From: JAAYZQ01 sp034428935
Lineage (GTDB): Bacteria > Chloroflexota > Anaerolineae > JAAYZQ01
Assembly (NCBI GenBank): GCA_034428935.1
Contig: DAOUHB010000076.1
Coordinates: 14,933-78,932 of the forward strand
DNA: 64,000 nt
Direction of reading: 5' to 3'
Part shown: one piece after another, positions 1 through 8,022 of the stretch
Layout of the letters: each line of letters opens with the position of its first letter
How positions within the stretch are numbered: the first letter of the stretch is position 1
Notes under the pieces: generated by a model
Databases searched by the model: none
What the model saw: the letters and a program-made list of their open reading frames with translations, nothing else
Told to the model about the DNA's origin: nothing
Position numbers and translations under genes: made by a program

Positions 1-399
1 ATCCTTGACGACAGTGCCGCCAACCCTCCTGCCGGCGCCGACGCGAGCCCCTACCTGATCCACGAGCAGGACCTGCGGGACATTGTCAACCTGTTGTGGA
101 TGGCGGGCTCGGAGGCCATCGCCATCAACGACGAACGGCTGGTCGCCAGCTCGTCGATCTATTGCGTGGGCAGCACGGTGATGGTCAACAGCACGCGTCT
201 GTCGCCGCCCTACGCCATCAGGGCCATCGGCAACCCCCGCGTGCAGCAGGACTATTTGCGGAACCCCTCCTACCTGCCATTCCTGAAGGAGAAAAAGCGC
301 ATCTACAGCCTTCGCTTTGACGTCGACGCCCAGGCCAGCGTCGTGTTGCCCGCCTACCGGGGCGCCTTCTTGACCGAGTACGCCCGGCCCGGGGAGTAG
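1..399 (+). CDS. DUF881 family protein, 5'-truncated by the window edge
   Basis: The reading frame is open from base 1 to the TAG at 397-399, so the gene begins upstream of the window; 132 residues are visible. The visible part is the C-terminal DUF881 core: a helix around LIHEQDLRDIVNLLW, then GSEAIAINDERL, then YAIRAIGNP. The same pattern recurs in the next gene (DLINELRNAGAEALALNDQRL, YLSAIGNP), so these are tandem paralogues 4 bases apart. DUF881 proteins are membrane-anchored and found near cell-division and cell-envelope genes in Gram-positives and Chloroflexota. Their biochemical role is unknown. The family call is strong; no function is offered. Confidence 0.85.
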   Translation: MLDDSAANPPAGADASPYLIHEQDLRDIVNLLWMAGSEAIAINDERLVASSSIYCVGSTVMVNSTRLSPPYAIRAIGNPRVQQDYLRNPSYLPFLKEKKRIYSLRFDVDAQASVVLPAYRGAFLTEYARPGE

Positions 400-403
400 G
401 GAC

Positions 404-1081
404 ATGACGGCTCCACGGCGGGCATGGACCGCGCGATTGTCGCTGATGACCATCTCCCTGATCCTGGGCTTGCTCGTCGTCGCCCAGTTGCGCACCCGAG
501 GGAATATTGCCCGCGTGGCGAGCAGTGACGACTGGGATTACGTGGTGGCCGAGCTGGTGGTGGGCAACGCCAGGCTGCGAAACGAGATCAAGGCCCTGGA
601 AGAAGATGTCGCCAAGCTACGCGGGACAGAAGGGGCGGCGGCCGTGGTGCAGTCGCTGGTCGACGAGGCGAACCAACTGCGCGTGGCCAACGGCCTGGTG
701 GCGGTCTCGGGCCCGGGGGTGCAGGTTGCCGTGGTCGGCCCGGTGAGCGTCCTGGATCTGCAAGACCTCATCAACGAGCTGCGAAACGCGGGGGCCGAAG
801 CCCTGGCCCTCAACGATCAGAGGCTCATCGCCTGGTCGGCCATCGCCTCCGACGGCGAGCAGGTGACGGTAGACGGGCAACCGGTGCCTGCCCCCTACTA
901 CCTGTCGGCCATCGGCAACCCCGAAACCCTCCGGGCGGCCCTGCTGCGTCCGGGGGGCCTGGTTCCCCTCCTCCTCGCGGCCAATCCGTCCATTGTCATC
1001 ACGGTCAAGGAGAGCGACAGGCTCACCCTGCCCGTTTACAGGCAGGGCGTCGAGTTTGTCTATGCCCGGCCCACCGACTGA
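404..1081 (+). CDS. DUF881 family membrane-anchored protein
   Basis: This 225-residue protein has one N-terminal transmembrane helix (about residues 13-30), a short coiled coil (about 45-75, ending LEEDVAKLRG) and a C-terminal DUF881 domain with NAGAEALALNDQRL and PYYLSAIGNP. The topology suggests an anchored extracytoplasmic domain. It starts 4 bases after the preceding DUF881 gene, so the two are probably co-transcribed. Its last 22 bases overlap the 3' end of the convergent PLP-enzyme gene. The pairing suggests a heteromeric complex in the envelope, but function is unknown. Confidence 0.88.
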   Translation: MTAPRRAWTARLSLMTISLILGLLVVAQLRTRGNIARVASSDDWDYVVAELVVGNARLRNEIKALEEDVAKLRGTEGAAAVVQSLVDEANQLRVANGLVAVSGPGVQVAVVGPVSVLDLQDLINELRNAGAEALALNDQRLIAWSAIASDGEQVTVDGQPVPAPYYLSAIGNPETLRAALLRPGGLVPLLLAANPSIVITVKESDRLTLPVYRQGVEFVYARPTD

Positions 1082-2265
1082 GACGGGTTGATCAGCGACA
1101 GCATCTTGCCCACCTTCTCGAACTTTTCCAGTACAAACTGCATCTGCGAGTCGGTGTGGGTGGCCATGTAGCTCGTGCGCAGCAGGGACAGGTTGGGCGG
1201 CACGCCCGGCGGGATGACCGGGTTGGTATAGACCCCCTCCTCGAAGAGGATCTTCCACGTGAGGAACGTCGCATTCTGATCGCCGATGATGATCGGGATG
1301 ATGGGCGTCTGGCTGGGACCGGTGTTGAAGCCCAGCCTCTGGAACTCCTGGCGCATGCAGCGCCCGATCTCGTTGACGCGGGTGATGCGCTCCGGCTCTT
1401 CGATCATTACCTCCAGGGCCGCCGCCACGGCGGCCACGTTGCCGGGAGGCATCGAGGCGCTAAAGATGAGCGAGCGGGCGTGGTGCTGGATGTAGTGGAT
1501 GACCGGCTCCGAGCCGGCGATGAACCCTCCCAGCGAGGCAAAGGACTTGCTGAAGGTGCCCATGATGAGGTCGACGTCGTCGTTGCAGCCCAGATGAACG
1601 CCTGTCCCCCGGCCGCCGCCAAGGACGCCGATGGAGTGGGCATCGTCGACCATCAAGCGGGCGCCATACTTCTTGCACAGGGCAACGATTTCGGGTAGGG
1701 GGGCGATGTCACCCCCCATGCTGAACACACCGTCGACGACCACCAGCTTGCCCGCGCCCTCGGGGATCTGGGCCAGGACGCGCTCGAGATCGCCCATGTC
1801 GTTGTGCCGGAAGCGCTTCATGGTGCCGAACGACAGGCGGCAGCCGTCGACGATGCTGGCGTGATCGTCCTTGTCGGTCACGACCGTGTCGCCGCGTCCG
1901 ATGAGGGCCGAGATGGCACCCAGGTTGCTCTGATAGCCCGTGGAAAAGACCAGCGCTGCTTCTTTCTGCACGTATTCCGCCAGGCGCCGTTCCAGCTCCA
2001 GGTGCCAGGCCAGGGTGCCGTTTAGAAACCGCGACCCAGTGCAGCTCGTGCCATAGCGGCGCGTGGCGTCGATGGCCGCCTCGCGGACCTTCGGGTGCGT
2101 GGTCAGCCCAAGGTAGTTGTTGGAGCCGATCATCACCAGCTTCTTGTCGCCCACCGTAACTTCTGTGCCCTCGGTATCGTCCAGCGGCATAAAGTAGGGA
2201 TAGAAGCCGCTGGCCATGAGCTCGCGAGCGTCGGTCCAGTTGGCGCATTTCTCAAATAGATCCAT
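1060..2265 (-). CDS. PLP-dependent alpha-oxoamine synthase, serine palmitoyltransferase-like
   Basis: A 401-residue fold-type I PLP enzyme of the BioF/Kbl/Spt group, which condenses an amino acid with an acyl-CoA with loss of CO2. Visible landmarks are GSNNYLGL (about 47-54), the substrate loop TSCTGSRFLNGT (73-84), DDHASIVDG, the PLP ring-stacking Asp in MVDDAHSIG (about 207) and the Schiff-base lysine in MGTFSKSF (Lys240). The YPYF segment near residue 22 and MGTFSKSFASLGGFIAG match bacterial serine palmitoyltransferases more closely than BioF or Kbl, so a sphingoid-base role is the best guess; 2-amino-3-ketobutyrate ligase is the alternative. The ATG at 2265 was chosen because GGAAAGGA lies just upstream; the frame is open further 5' but without family similarity. 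Confidence 0.85.
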   Translation of the reverse strand: MDLFEKCANWTDARELMASGFYPYFMPLDDTEGTEVTVGDKKLVMIGSNNYLGLTTHPKVREAAIDATRRYGTSCTGSRFLNGTLAWHLELERRLAEYVQKEAALVFSTGYQSNLGAISALIGRGDTVVTDKDDHASIVDGCRLSFGTMKRFRHNDMGDLERVLAQIPEGAGKLVVVDGVFSMGGDIAPLPEIVALCKKYGARLMVDDAHSIGVLGGGRGTGVHLGCNDDVDLIMGTFSKSFASLGGFIAGSEPVIHYIQHHARSLIFSASMPPGNVAAVAAALEVMIEEPERITRVNEIGRCMRQEFQRLGFNTGPSQTPIIPIIIGDQNATFLTWKILFEEGVYTNPVIPPGVPPNLSLLRTSYMATHTDSQMQFVLEKFEKVGKMLSLINPSQSVGRA

Positions 2266-2384
2266 GATCGTCCTTTCCATCTCTCGACCCGGGCCGGGTG
2301 CGGGGGAGTTGGGAATCCGAACCCGCCAGCAAGCCGAGATTCTTGTTCGCTCCGCTTCTTGGCAGGAGAAACAGGGGAAGCGTC

Positions 2385-2624
2385 TCAGTGGCTGCAGGAG
2401 CCACAATGCCCGCCCGCGCACGAGCCACACCCTCCGCCGCCGCCCTTTACCGCGTGGCTTTCGCCGTTGCCGCCACGGCTGACGGCCGAAAAGAGCGAGA
2501 TGGCCCGCTTGGTGTCGTTGCTGCCGCAGTCGCCACACGGGATCGGAAAGTCCGCCTTGCTCATGGGACGGAGCTGGCTGAATTTCTTCCGGCAGTTGCC
2601 GCAAACATATTCATAGATCGGCAT
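2385..2624 (-). CDS. FmdB family zinc-ribbon protein
   Basis: A 79-residue protein starting MPIYEYVCGNCRKKF, the standard FmdB opening, with two Cys pairs (CGNC near residue 8, CGDC near 30) forming a zinc ribbon. The tail is an unusual Gly/Cys/His-rich stretch (GGGGGCGSC, HCGSCSH) that could bind more metal. FmdB-type proteins are small putative regulators or metal-binding proteins without an assigned reaction. It is the first gene downstream of a minus-strand promoter at 2678-2706 and probably shares a transcript with the PLP enzyme 119 bases further on. Confidence 0.88.
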   Translation of the reverse strand: MPIYEYVCGNCRKKFSQLRPMSKADFPIPCGDCGSNDTKRAISLFSAVSRGGNGESHAVKGGGGGCGSCAGGHCGSCSH

Positions 2625-2658
2625 CGTTCTGTCCTTCGCGTCTCGTTGTCACTTGAGT

Positions 2659-2687
2659 TTGGCTTTGAAACTGGCCTATTGTACAAT
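2659..2687 (+). promoter_or_regulatory. Sigma-70-type promoter for the PAS gene
   Basis: TTGGCT at 2659-2664, a 17-base spacer, and TACAAT at 2682-2687. Transcription should start near 2694, about 30 bases before the PAS gene start. The -10 box overlaps that of the opposing promoter. Confidence 0.6.
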
Positions 2688-2706
2688 GGTTTGCGAAATC
2701 GGTCAA
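2678..2706 (-). promoter_or_regulatory. Sigma-70-type promoter for fmdB and the PLP enzyme
   Basis: On the minus strand, TTGACC (2701-2706), a 17-base spacer, and TACAAT (2678-2683). The two opposing -10 boxes share the palindrome ATTGTACAAT, so only one polymerase can occupy this region at a time. Confidence 0.65.
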
Positions 2707-2724
2707 ACGAGAGAGGAGTTTGCT

Positions 2725-3057
2725 ATGGTCGACGCCGACTTTTTGGCTGCTATCCTGGATAGCCTGAAGGGACCTGTCCTCGTGGCTGACACGCAGCACG
2801 TGACGCGCTACATGAACCGGGCGGCCATCGCCCACTACGAGGGAGGCGAAAGCCTCATCGGCCGCTCGCTCCTCGACTGCCACCAGGAGGCGTCCCAGAG
2901 GATGATGATCGACATCCTGGCAGCCATGCACTCCGAAGGCGTGGAAGAACAGCTCATCACCGACAACGAGAAACATCGCGTCTACATGCGCGCCGTGCGC
3001 GACAGGGCGGGCCAGGTGATCGGCTATTACGAGTGGTACGAGCCGCCTGCCCGCTAG
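2725..3057 (+). CDS. Small PAS-domain protein
   Basis: The 110 residues form a single PAS fold: LAAILDSLKGPVLVADT, then YMNRAAIAHY, then a C-terminal strand VRDRAGQVIGYYEWYEP. No transmembrane segment, kinase, nucleotide-cyclase or DNA-binding domain is attached. It resembles the stand-alone PAS proteins related to the C-terminal domain of DUF438 proteins. The ATG at 2725 has GAGAGGAG upstream and lies about 31 bases after the predicted start of transcription. A redox or small-ligand sensor acting through a partner is likely; ligand and partner are not visible. Confidence 0.8.
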   Translation: MVDADFLAAILDSLKGPVLVADTQHVTRYMNRAAIAHYEGGESLIGRSLLDCHQEASQRMMIDILAAMHSEGVEEQLITDNEKHRVYMRAVRDRAGQVIGYYEWYEPPAR

Positions 3058-3078
3058 CTTCCCGGCCCGGCCGGGCGC

Positions 3079-3903
3079 TCAGGGCTCCGGTGTGGGCGAG
3101 GGCGTCGGCGTGGATAAGGGGATGATCAGCGTTTGCCCCACGCGCAGACGGTTGCTGGTCAGGTTGTTGGCTTCCATGATGGCCTCAACCGTCACGCCAA
3201 AATTCTGGGCGATGGTGTACAGGTTGTCGCCGGACTTGACGACATAGATGAACGGCGTGGGCGATGCCTCGGGTGACGGCAAAGCCTCGGCGGTGGGCGT
3301 CTCGGTCGGCTCGGGCGTGGCGGTTGGCTCGGGCGTGTCCGTCGCCGTGGGTGTGGGGGTCGAGGTCGGCGTGGGCGAAGGAGTGGACGTCGGCGTAGGA
3401 GATTCGGTGGCGGTGGGTGTGAACGTGGGCGTGTGGGTGGCTGTGGGCGCCACCGTGGGGCTGGACGTGGAGGTGGGCGCAGGCAACGTGGACGTAGGTT
3501 CGGGCAGGGACGTGCGGGTCGGTTCCGTGGTGGGCGCAACGGTCGAGGTCGCCACGTCGGCGGTGGCGGCAGCCACTGCCTGCGTGGGGGCCGCCGGCGG
3601 CACATCCGTTGGGCCCGGGCCGGCCAGCAGGCCGGGAAGGACGACCCAGCCCACGACGGCCAGGACGGCAGCGATGGCAGGAATGGCGGCGAGGAGCGCC
3701 CATCCGGGGACGCGGCGCAGCGACAGGCCACAAAAGGCGCAGGTGTACCCCGTGCTCCTGTTCACCATGCCGCAGTGCCGGCAGCGAATCTGGCGGACCG
3801 GGCGCTGGGCCTTGCCGCAGCCCGGGCAGATGCGCTGCCCTTCGTGCATGGTCATGCCGCAGTGGGGGCAGGTTCTTGTTCGTTGGTTAGCGTCCACGCT
3901 CAT
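3079..3903 (-). CDS. Zinc-ribbon and LysM membrane protein with a Thr/Pro-rich stalk
   Basis: A 274-residue protein with two zinc ribbons at the N terminus (CPHCGMTMHEGQRICPGCG; CRHCGMVNRSTGYTCAFCG), one transmembrane helix (WALLAAIPAIAAVLAVVGWV), a low-complexity stalk of about 100 residues rich in Thr, Pro and Ser, and a C-terminal LysM domain (YVVKSGDNLYTIAQNFGV to LRVGQTLIIPL). The layout predicts a cytoplasmic metal-binding head and an extracytoplasmic LysM that binds peptidoglycan or another glycan. The ATG at 3903 follows GAGGAGGGG; the longer upstream frame has no family features. It converges with the PAS gene across a small GC palindrome (3065-3076). Confidence 0.85.
   Translation of the reverse strand: MSVDANQRTRTCPHCGMTMHEGQRICPGCGKAQRPVRQIRCRHCGMVNRSTGYTCAFCGLSLRRVPGWALLAAIPAIAAVLAVVGWVVLPGLLAGPGPTDVPPAAPTQAVAAATADVATSTVAPTTEPTRTSLPEPTSTLPAPTSTSSPTVAPTATHTPTFTPTATESPTPTSTPSPTPTSTPTPTATDTPEPTATPEPTETPTAEALPSPEASPTPFIYVVKSGDNLYTIAQNFGVTVEAIMEANNLTSNRLRVGQTLIIPLSTPTPSPTPEP
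3245..3560 (-). repeat. Low-complexity Thr/Pro/Ser coding repeat
   Basis: Imperfect short codon repeats encode the TPTPTATxSPTPT-like stalk of the LysM protein. Boundaries are approximate. Such tracts vary in length by slippage and make long false ORFs in other frames. Confidence 0.7.
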
Positions 3904-4036
3904 CCCCTCCTCAGGATCCGGCTCCGCCTGTACCGGACTCGCTGTCGCTCGCGGCCGGGGTCTCGCTCGAACGACGGGAGCACAAGCCGGTACCAGACGA
4001 GGTGGTGACCTGGTGGAGACCCGGTTAGGCGGCCCT

Positions 4037-4065
4037 ATCTTACCACAAAGCGCGGCTTTCGCCAA
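4037..4065 (-). promoter_or_regulatory. Promoter for the zinc-ribbon/LysM gene
   Basis: On the minus strand, TTGGCG (4060-4065), a 17-base spacer, and TAAGAT (4037-4042). It leaves a leader of about 125 bases before the ATG at 3903. Confidence 0.5.
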
Positions 4066-4066
4066 G

Positions 4067-4095
4067 TTGTGCGTTGAGAGGATCATGGATATCCT
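4067..4095 (+). promoter_or_regulatory. Possible promoter for the first tldD
   Basis: TTGTGC (4067-4072), a 17-base spacer, TATCCT (4090-4095), ending 30 bases before the tldD start. The boxes are only partial matches. It is back-to-back with the minus-strand promoter. Confidence 0.4.
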
Positions 4096-4125
4096 CGATT
4101 CCAGGAAGAACCAAGGAGGCTCGAG

Positions 4126-5598
4126 TTGAAGGAACTAACTGCCCGTGCCCTGAACCTTGCCCAGGTCCAGGGAGCAAGCTATGCCGACGTCCGGGTCGTC
4201 AACCGGCGGACGCAGAACATCAATGTCAAGAACGGGGTGGTCGAAGGGCTGGCCGACAACGAAAGCCAGGGGCTGGGCGTGCGGGTCGTGGTCGACGGCG
4301 CCTGGGGCTTTGCCAGCTCGGCCGTCCTCAGCCCGGCCGAGGTCGACCGCGTGACGGCCCTGGCGGTGGAGATTGCCCGGGCCAGCGCCCTCTTTAAGAA
4401 GCGCGACGTTCGCCTTGGCCAACCCGTGGCCCACACCGGCAGCTACCGGACGCCCGTGCGCGTCGATCCCTGGCAGGTGTCGATGGAAGACAAGATCGAC
4501 CTCCTGCTGGAGGCCGATCGGGGGCTGCGGGCCACGCCGGGCGTGCGCGTAGCCTCGGCCACGCTGGCCTTCTGGCGCGAGAACAAGCTCTTTGCCAACA
4601 GCGAGGGAGCGTTGCTGGAACAAGAGATCGTCGAGTCGGGGGGCGGCATCGAAGCGACGGCCGTGGATTCCCGGACGGGCGAGGTGCAGAAACGGTCGTA
4701 CCCCAACTCCTTCGGGCGCGACCAGCGCCAGGAGGGCTGGGAGGCAATCCTGGCAATGGACCTGCCGGGCAACGCTGTGCGCATCGGCGAGGAGTCGGTG
4801 GCGCTGTTGACAGCCGACCGCTGCCCCAGCGGGGTAACGACGGTCATCCTGGGGCCCACCCAACTGGCGCTCCAGGTCCACGAGTCGTGCGGGCACCCCA
4901 TCGAGCTGGACCGGGTGTTTGGCACCGAGGCCAGCTATGCCGGGACGAGCTTCTTGACGCCGGAAAAGCTGGGCACCTTTCGCTACGGCTCGGACGTGGT
5001 GAACCTGACCGCCGACGCCACGCTGCCCGGCGGCCTGGGGACCTTTGGCTGGGACGACGAGGGCGTGCCGGCACAGCGCGTCCCCATCGTGCGCCAGGGC
5101 CTTTTCGTCGGCTACCTCAGCTCTCGGGAGAGCATCGAGCAGCTTCGCGAGATCGTGGGCGACAGGGCGCCGGCCATGTCCGGGGGCGCCATGCGGGCCG
5201 ACGGCTGGAACCGCATCCCCATCGTGCGCATGACCAACGTCAACCTGGAGCCCGGCGAGTGGGAGTTTGACGACCTCATCGCCGACACCGACGACGGCCT
5301 GTACATGGAGCTGAACAGGAGCTGGAGCATCGACGACAAGCGGCTGAACTTCCAGTTCGGCACCGAGATCGCCTACGAGATCAAGAACGGCAAGATGGGG
5401 CGCATGATCAAGAATGCGACCTACACGGGCATCACGCCCCAGTTCTGGGGGAGCTGCGATGCCATCTGCAACGCCAATCACTGGCGGGTGTGGGGCACGC
5501 CCAACTGCGGCAAGGGCCAGCCCAGCCAGGTGGCGCACACGGGCCATGGAACCGCGGCAGCCCGCTTTCGCAACGTGCGGGTCGGCGTCATCAGGTAG
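4126..5598 (+). CDS. tldD: TldD-type metallopeptidase (paralogue 1)
   Basis: A 490-residue TldD-family protein. TldD/TldE heterodimers are zinc metalloproteases that degrade unfolded peptides and mature some modified peptides. The HExxxH zinc motif is present as HESCGHPIELDR (about residue 250), and a conserved C-terminal Cys lies in GTPNCGKGQPSQVAHTGHG. The N terminus DVRVVNRRTQNINVKNG is typical. The TTG start at 4126 was chosen because AGGAGG sits 8 bases upstream. The tldE partner follows 24 bases later, so the pair is an operon. A second tldD/tldE set lies at 37.8-42.1 kb. The natural substrate is unknown. Confidence 0.92.
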   Translation: MKELTARALNLAQVQGASYADVRVVNRRTQNINVKNGVVEGLADNESQGLGVRVVVDGAWGFASSAVLSPAEVDRVTALAVEIARASALFKKRDVRLGQPVAHTGSYRTPVRVDPWQVSMEDKIDLLLEADRGLRATPGVRVASATLAFWRENKLFANSEGALLEQEIVESGGGIEATAVDSRTGEVQKRSYPNSFGRDQRQEGWEAILAMDLPGNAVRIGEESVALLTADRCPSGVTTVILGPTQLALQVHESCGHPIELDRVFGTEASYAGTSFLTPEKLGTFRYGSDVVNLTADATLPGGLGTFGWDDEGVPAQRVPIVRQGLFVGYLSSRESIEQLREIVGDRAPAMSGGAMRADGWNRIPIVRMTNVNLEPGEWEFDDLIADTDDGLYMELNRSWSIDDKRLNFQFGTEIAYEIKNGKMGRMIKNATYTGITPQFWGSCDAICNANHWRVWGTPNCGKGQPSQVAHTGHGTAAARFRNVRVGVIR

Positions 5599-5622
5599 GG
5601 ATGGATTCCGAAAGGGAGAATC

Positions 5623-6966
5623 ATGCTAGGCAAGAAGCGAATCCAAGAGATAACCGATAGCATCCTGGCCCGCTCCACGGCGGACCAGACCGAGGTGGTG
5701 ATCCTGGCGGGCGACAATTACCTGACGCGCTTTGCCAATTCGACCATCCACCAGAACGTGGCCGAAAGCAATGCCGACGTGCGCATTCGCTGCGTCCTGG
5801 GCAAGCGGGTGGGCGTGGCGAGCACGAACGACCTGAACGCCGCGGCCCTGGAGAGCACCCTGGACCGGGCCCTGACCATTGCCCGGCTCCAGCCGGAGAA
5901 TCCGGAGTTCCGCTCTTTGCCCGGGCCGCAGCCCATCGCCGAGGCGCAGGCCTTTTCCGAGGCCACGGCCGCCTGCTCGGCGGAAGAGCGCGCCAGGAGC
6001 GTGCGGACCCTCTGCTCTGTCGCCGAGGCCGCCGGGGTTTCGGCTTTTGGGGCGCTGACCACCGCTGCCGTCGAGCTGGCCGTGGCCAACTCCCTGGGCA
6101 TCTCGGCCTACTTTCCCCTCACCTATGCCGACCTGAACATGGTGGCCATGAGCGACGACAGCGCGGGCTATGCCGCCGGGCTGTCGTCCGATTTCGCCCA
6201 GCTTGACTTTGAGGCGCGGGGCCGCGAGGCGGTTGAAAAGTGTGTCCGTAGCCGGAACCCGCGACCCCTGGAGCCGGGCGAGTATACAGTGATCCTGGAG
6301 CCCTACGCCGCCCACGACCTGGTGCAGATGATGGGCTACACCGGCTTTGGTGCCACCGCGCTGCAGGAGGGCCGCAGCTTCATGAGCGGCAAGCTGGGCC
6401 AGCGCATCGTCGATCCCCGGATCTCGGTCTGGGACGACGCGCTGGACCCCGAGGGCATTCCCTGGCCCTTTGACTTCGAGGGCGTGCCCAGGCAGCGGGT
6501 GAACCTCTTGAAGGACGGCGTGGCGAACGGCGTGGTCTATGACTCCTACCGGGCGGGCAAGGAGAACAAGTCCTCGACGGGGCACGCCATACCCAGCCCC
6601 AGCCCCTTCGGACCCATGCCCCTCAACACCTTTTTCTCCACCGGCGAGGCGAGCGTGGAGGAGATGATTGCGGGCACCGAGCGCGGGGTGTATGTCACGC
6701 GGTTCCACTACACGCGCCCCGTGGAGCCCACGCGCGTGGTCGTCACAGGCATGACCCGCGATGGCACGTTCCTCATCGAGAACGGCGAGATTGCCTACCC
6801 GGTCAAGAACATGCGCTTTACCCAGAGCTACGTGGAGGCGCTAAACGGCGTGGAGGGCATCGGCCGGGAGCGCCGCCTGCTCATGGGCTGGCTCGGCATG
6901 GGGCGCGACGCCGTGCCGGCCATCAAGCTGTCTTGCTTTCACTTTACCGGGGCCACCGAGTTCTAG
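5623..6966 (+). CDS. tldE: TldE/PmbA-type subunit (paralogue 1)
   Basis: The 447-residue PmbA/TldE family member is the partner of the upstream TldD. Family landmarks are LTRFANSTIHQNVAESNADV near the N terminus, GREAVEKCVRSRNPRPLEPGEYTVILEP in the middle, and HYTRPVEPTRVVVTGMTRDGTFLIENG towards the C terminus. It lacks HExxxH, as expected of the non-catalytic TldE subunit. The ATG at 5623 is preceded by an AAAGGGAGAA Shine-Dalgarno. The queuosine-salvage gene begins 3 bases after its stop and is likely on the same transcript. Confidence 0.92.
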   Translation: MLGKKRIQEITDSILARSTADQTEVVILAGDNYLTRFANSTIHQNVAESNADVRIRCVLGKRVGVASTNDLNAAALESTLDRALTIARLQPENPEFRSLPGPQPIAEAQAFSEATAACSAEERARSVRTLCSVAEAAGVSAFGALTTAAVELAVANSLGISAYFPLTYADLNMVAMSDDSAGYAAGLSSDFAQLDFEARGREAVEKCVRSRNPRPLEPGEYTVILEPYAAHDLVQMMGYTGFGATALQEGRSFMSGKLGQRIVDPRISVWDDALDPEGIPWPFDFEGVPRQRVNLLKDGVANGVVYDSYRAGKENKSSTGHAIPSPSPFGPMPLNTFFSTGEASVEEMIAGTERGVYVTRFHYTRPVEPTRVVVTGMTRDGTFLIENGEIAYPVKNMRFTQSYVEALNGVEGIGRERRLLMGWLGMGRDAVPAIKLSCFHFTGATEF

Positions 6967-6969
6967 GCC

Positions 6970-7950
6970 ATGCGCGTAGAGAGTCTCACCCCAGATCCCC
7001 TTGGCATCCGTGCCGCCGCCGGATTCGTGGCGGGCGCCAGCGACCACGTGTCCATCGACCAGGAAGCCCTGGCCGTTTACTGCCGGGAGCTGGCCGCCCG
7101 TGACCTGGCCGGGGAATCCGAGTGGGACGCCAGTGTCCACTTTCGAGGCGACGACGAGCAGACCCTGGCCTACGTCTTTGTCCTTGATACCATCAACTTT
7201 TCCTTCTGGGGTGAGCCCAAGTGGCGGCGGGAGCACGGCGGGCAGGTGCTGGACGGATACTGGGCACTGGCCGCCGCGCTCACCGCCGAGGCCAGGTCGA
7301 ACCCGGCCTTTCTGCTGCCCGAGAACCTGGCCACGCTGGACGAGGCGGACCTGGGCCGGGTGCTGGCCGGCAGCCCCACCATACCCCTTCTCGCCGAGCG
7401 GGCGGCCAACCTACGCGAGCTGGGTCGCTGGATCGCCGGCGACTTTGCGGGCCGGTTCGCCCCCGTGGTCGACGCCGCGAGCCATGACGCCCCCAGCCTG
7501 GTCCGCCTCGTGGTCCTGGGGCTGTCCTCTTTTCGCGACGAGGCGGTCTACAAAGGGCGGGTGCTTCCGTTCTACAAGAGGGCACAGATCCTGGCCGGCG
7601 ACATCCACGGTGCCTTTGGCGGCGAGGGCTGGGGCCGCCTTGCCCGCCTGGACGCCCTCACGGCCTTTGCCGACTACAAGCTCCCCCAGATCCTGCGCCA
7701 TCACGGCATCCTGCGCTACGCGCCGGCCCTGGCCGCGGCCGTCGACGAGCAGCGACCGCTGCCCCCGGGCTCGGCGCAAGAGGTCGAGATCCGGGCCAAT
7801 ACGATCCAGGCCGTGGAAGGGATGCGCCACGTGCTCCGGGAGCTGGGCCAGGAGGTGACCAGCTACCAGGTAGACTGGCTGCTGTGGCTTGCCAGCCAGG
7901 ATAGCGGGCAGATGAAACCCTACCATCGCACGCGCACGATCTTCTATTAG
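6970..7950 (+). CDS. Queuosine 5'-phosphate N-glycosylase/hydrolase (DUF2419, Qng1 family)
   Basis: A 326-residue member of the queuosine salvage family, which releases queuine base from queuosine 5'-monophosphate so it can be reinserted into tRNA. Recognisable segments are FVLDTINFSFWGEPKW (about 65-80), LASFRDEAVYKG-like LSSFRDEAVYKGRVLPFYKRAQI (about 183-205) and FADYKLPQILRHHGILRY. Human and Chloroflexota members of this family have the same all-helical DNA-glycosylase-like fold. The start lies 3 bases after tldE. The next gene is homologous to the enzyme that mannosylates queuosine in tRNA, which strongly supports a queuosine role. No queuosine biosynthesis gene or tgt is in the window. 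Confidence 0.9.
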   Translation: MRVESLTPDPLGIRAAAGFVAGASDHVSIDQEALAVYCRELAARDLAGESEWDASVHFRGDDEQTLAYVFVLDTINFSFWGEPKWRREHGGQVLDGYWALAAALTAEARSNPAFLLPENLATLDEADLGRVLAGSPTIPLLAERAANLRELGRWIAGDFAGRFAPVVDAASHDAPSLVRLVVLGLSSFRDEAVYKGRVLPFYKRAQILAGDIHGAFGGEGWGRLARLDALTAFADYKLPQILRHHGILRYAPALAAAVDEQRPLPPGSAQEVEIRANTIQAVEGMRHVLRELGQEVTSYQVDWLLWLASQDSGQMKPYHRTRTIFY

Positions 7951-8022
7951 GGTACGGTCAGGAGCAGATCCATCGACGAGTCATTCCATGCGGCCGACGA
8001 TGCGGCCCTGCAACCCCTGAAG

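Noticed and set aside
2290..2330. A T-loop-like GGGTTCGGATTCC sequence on the minus strand between fmdB and the PLP enzyme
   Set aside because: No matching acceptor stem, D-arm or anticodon arm could be built around it, so it is not a tRNA.
3245..3560. Tandem repeats within the LysM gene as a CRISPR or minisatellite element
   Set aside because: The repeats are in-frame Thr/Pro codons of a linker, irregular in length and without spacers.
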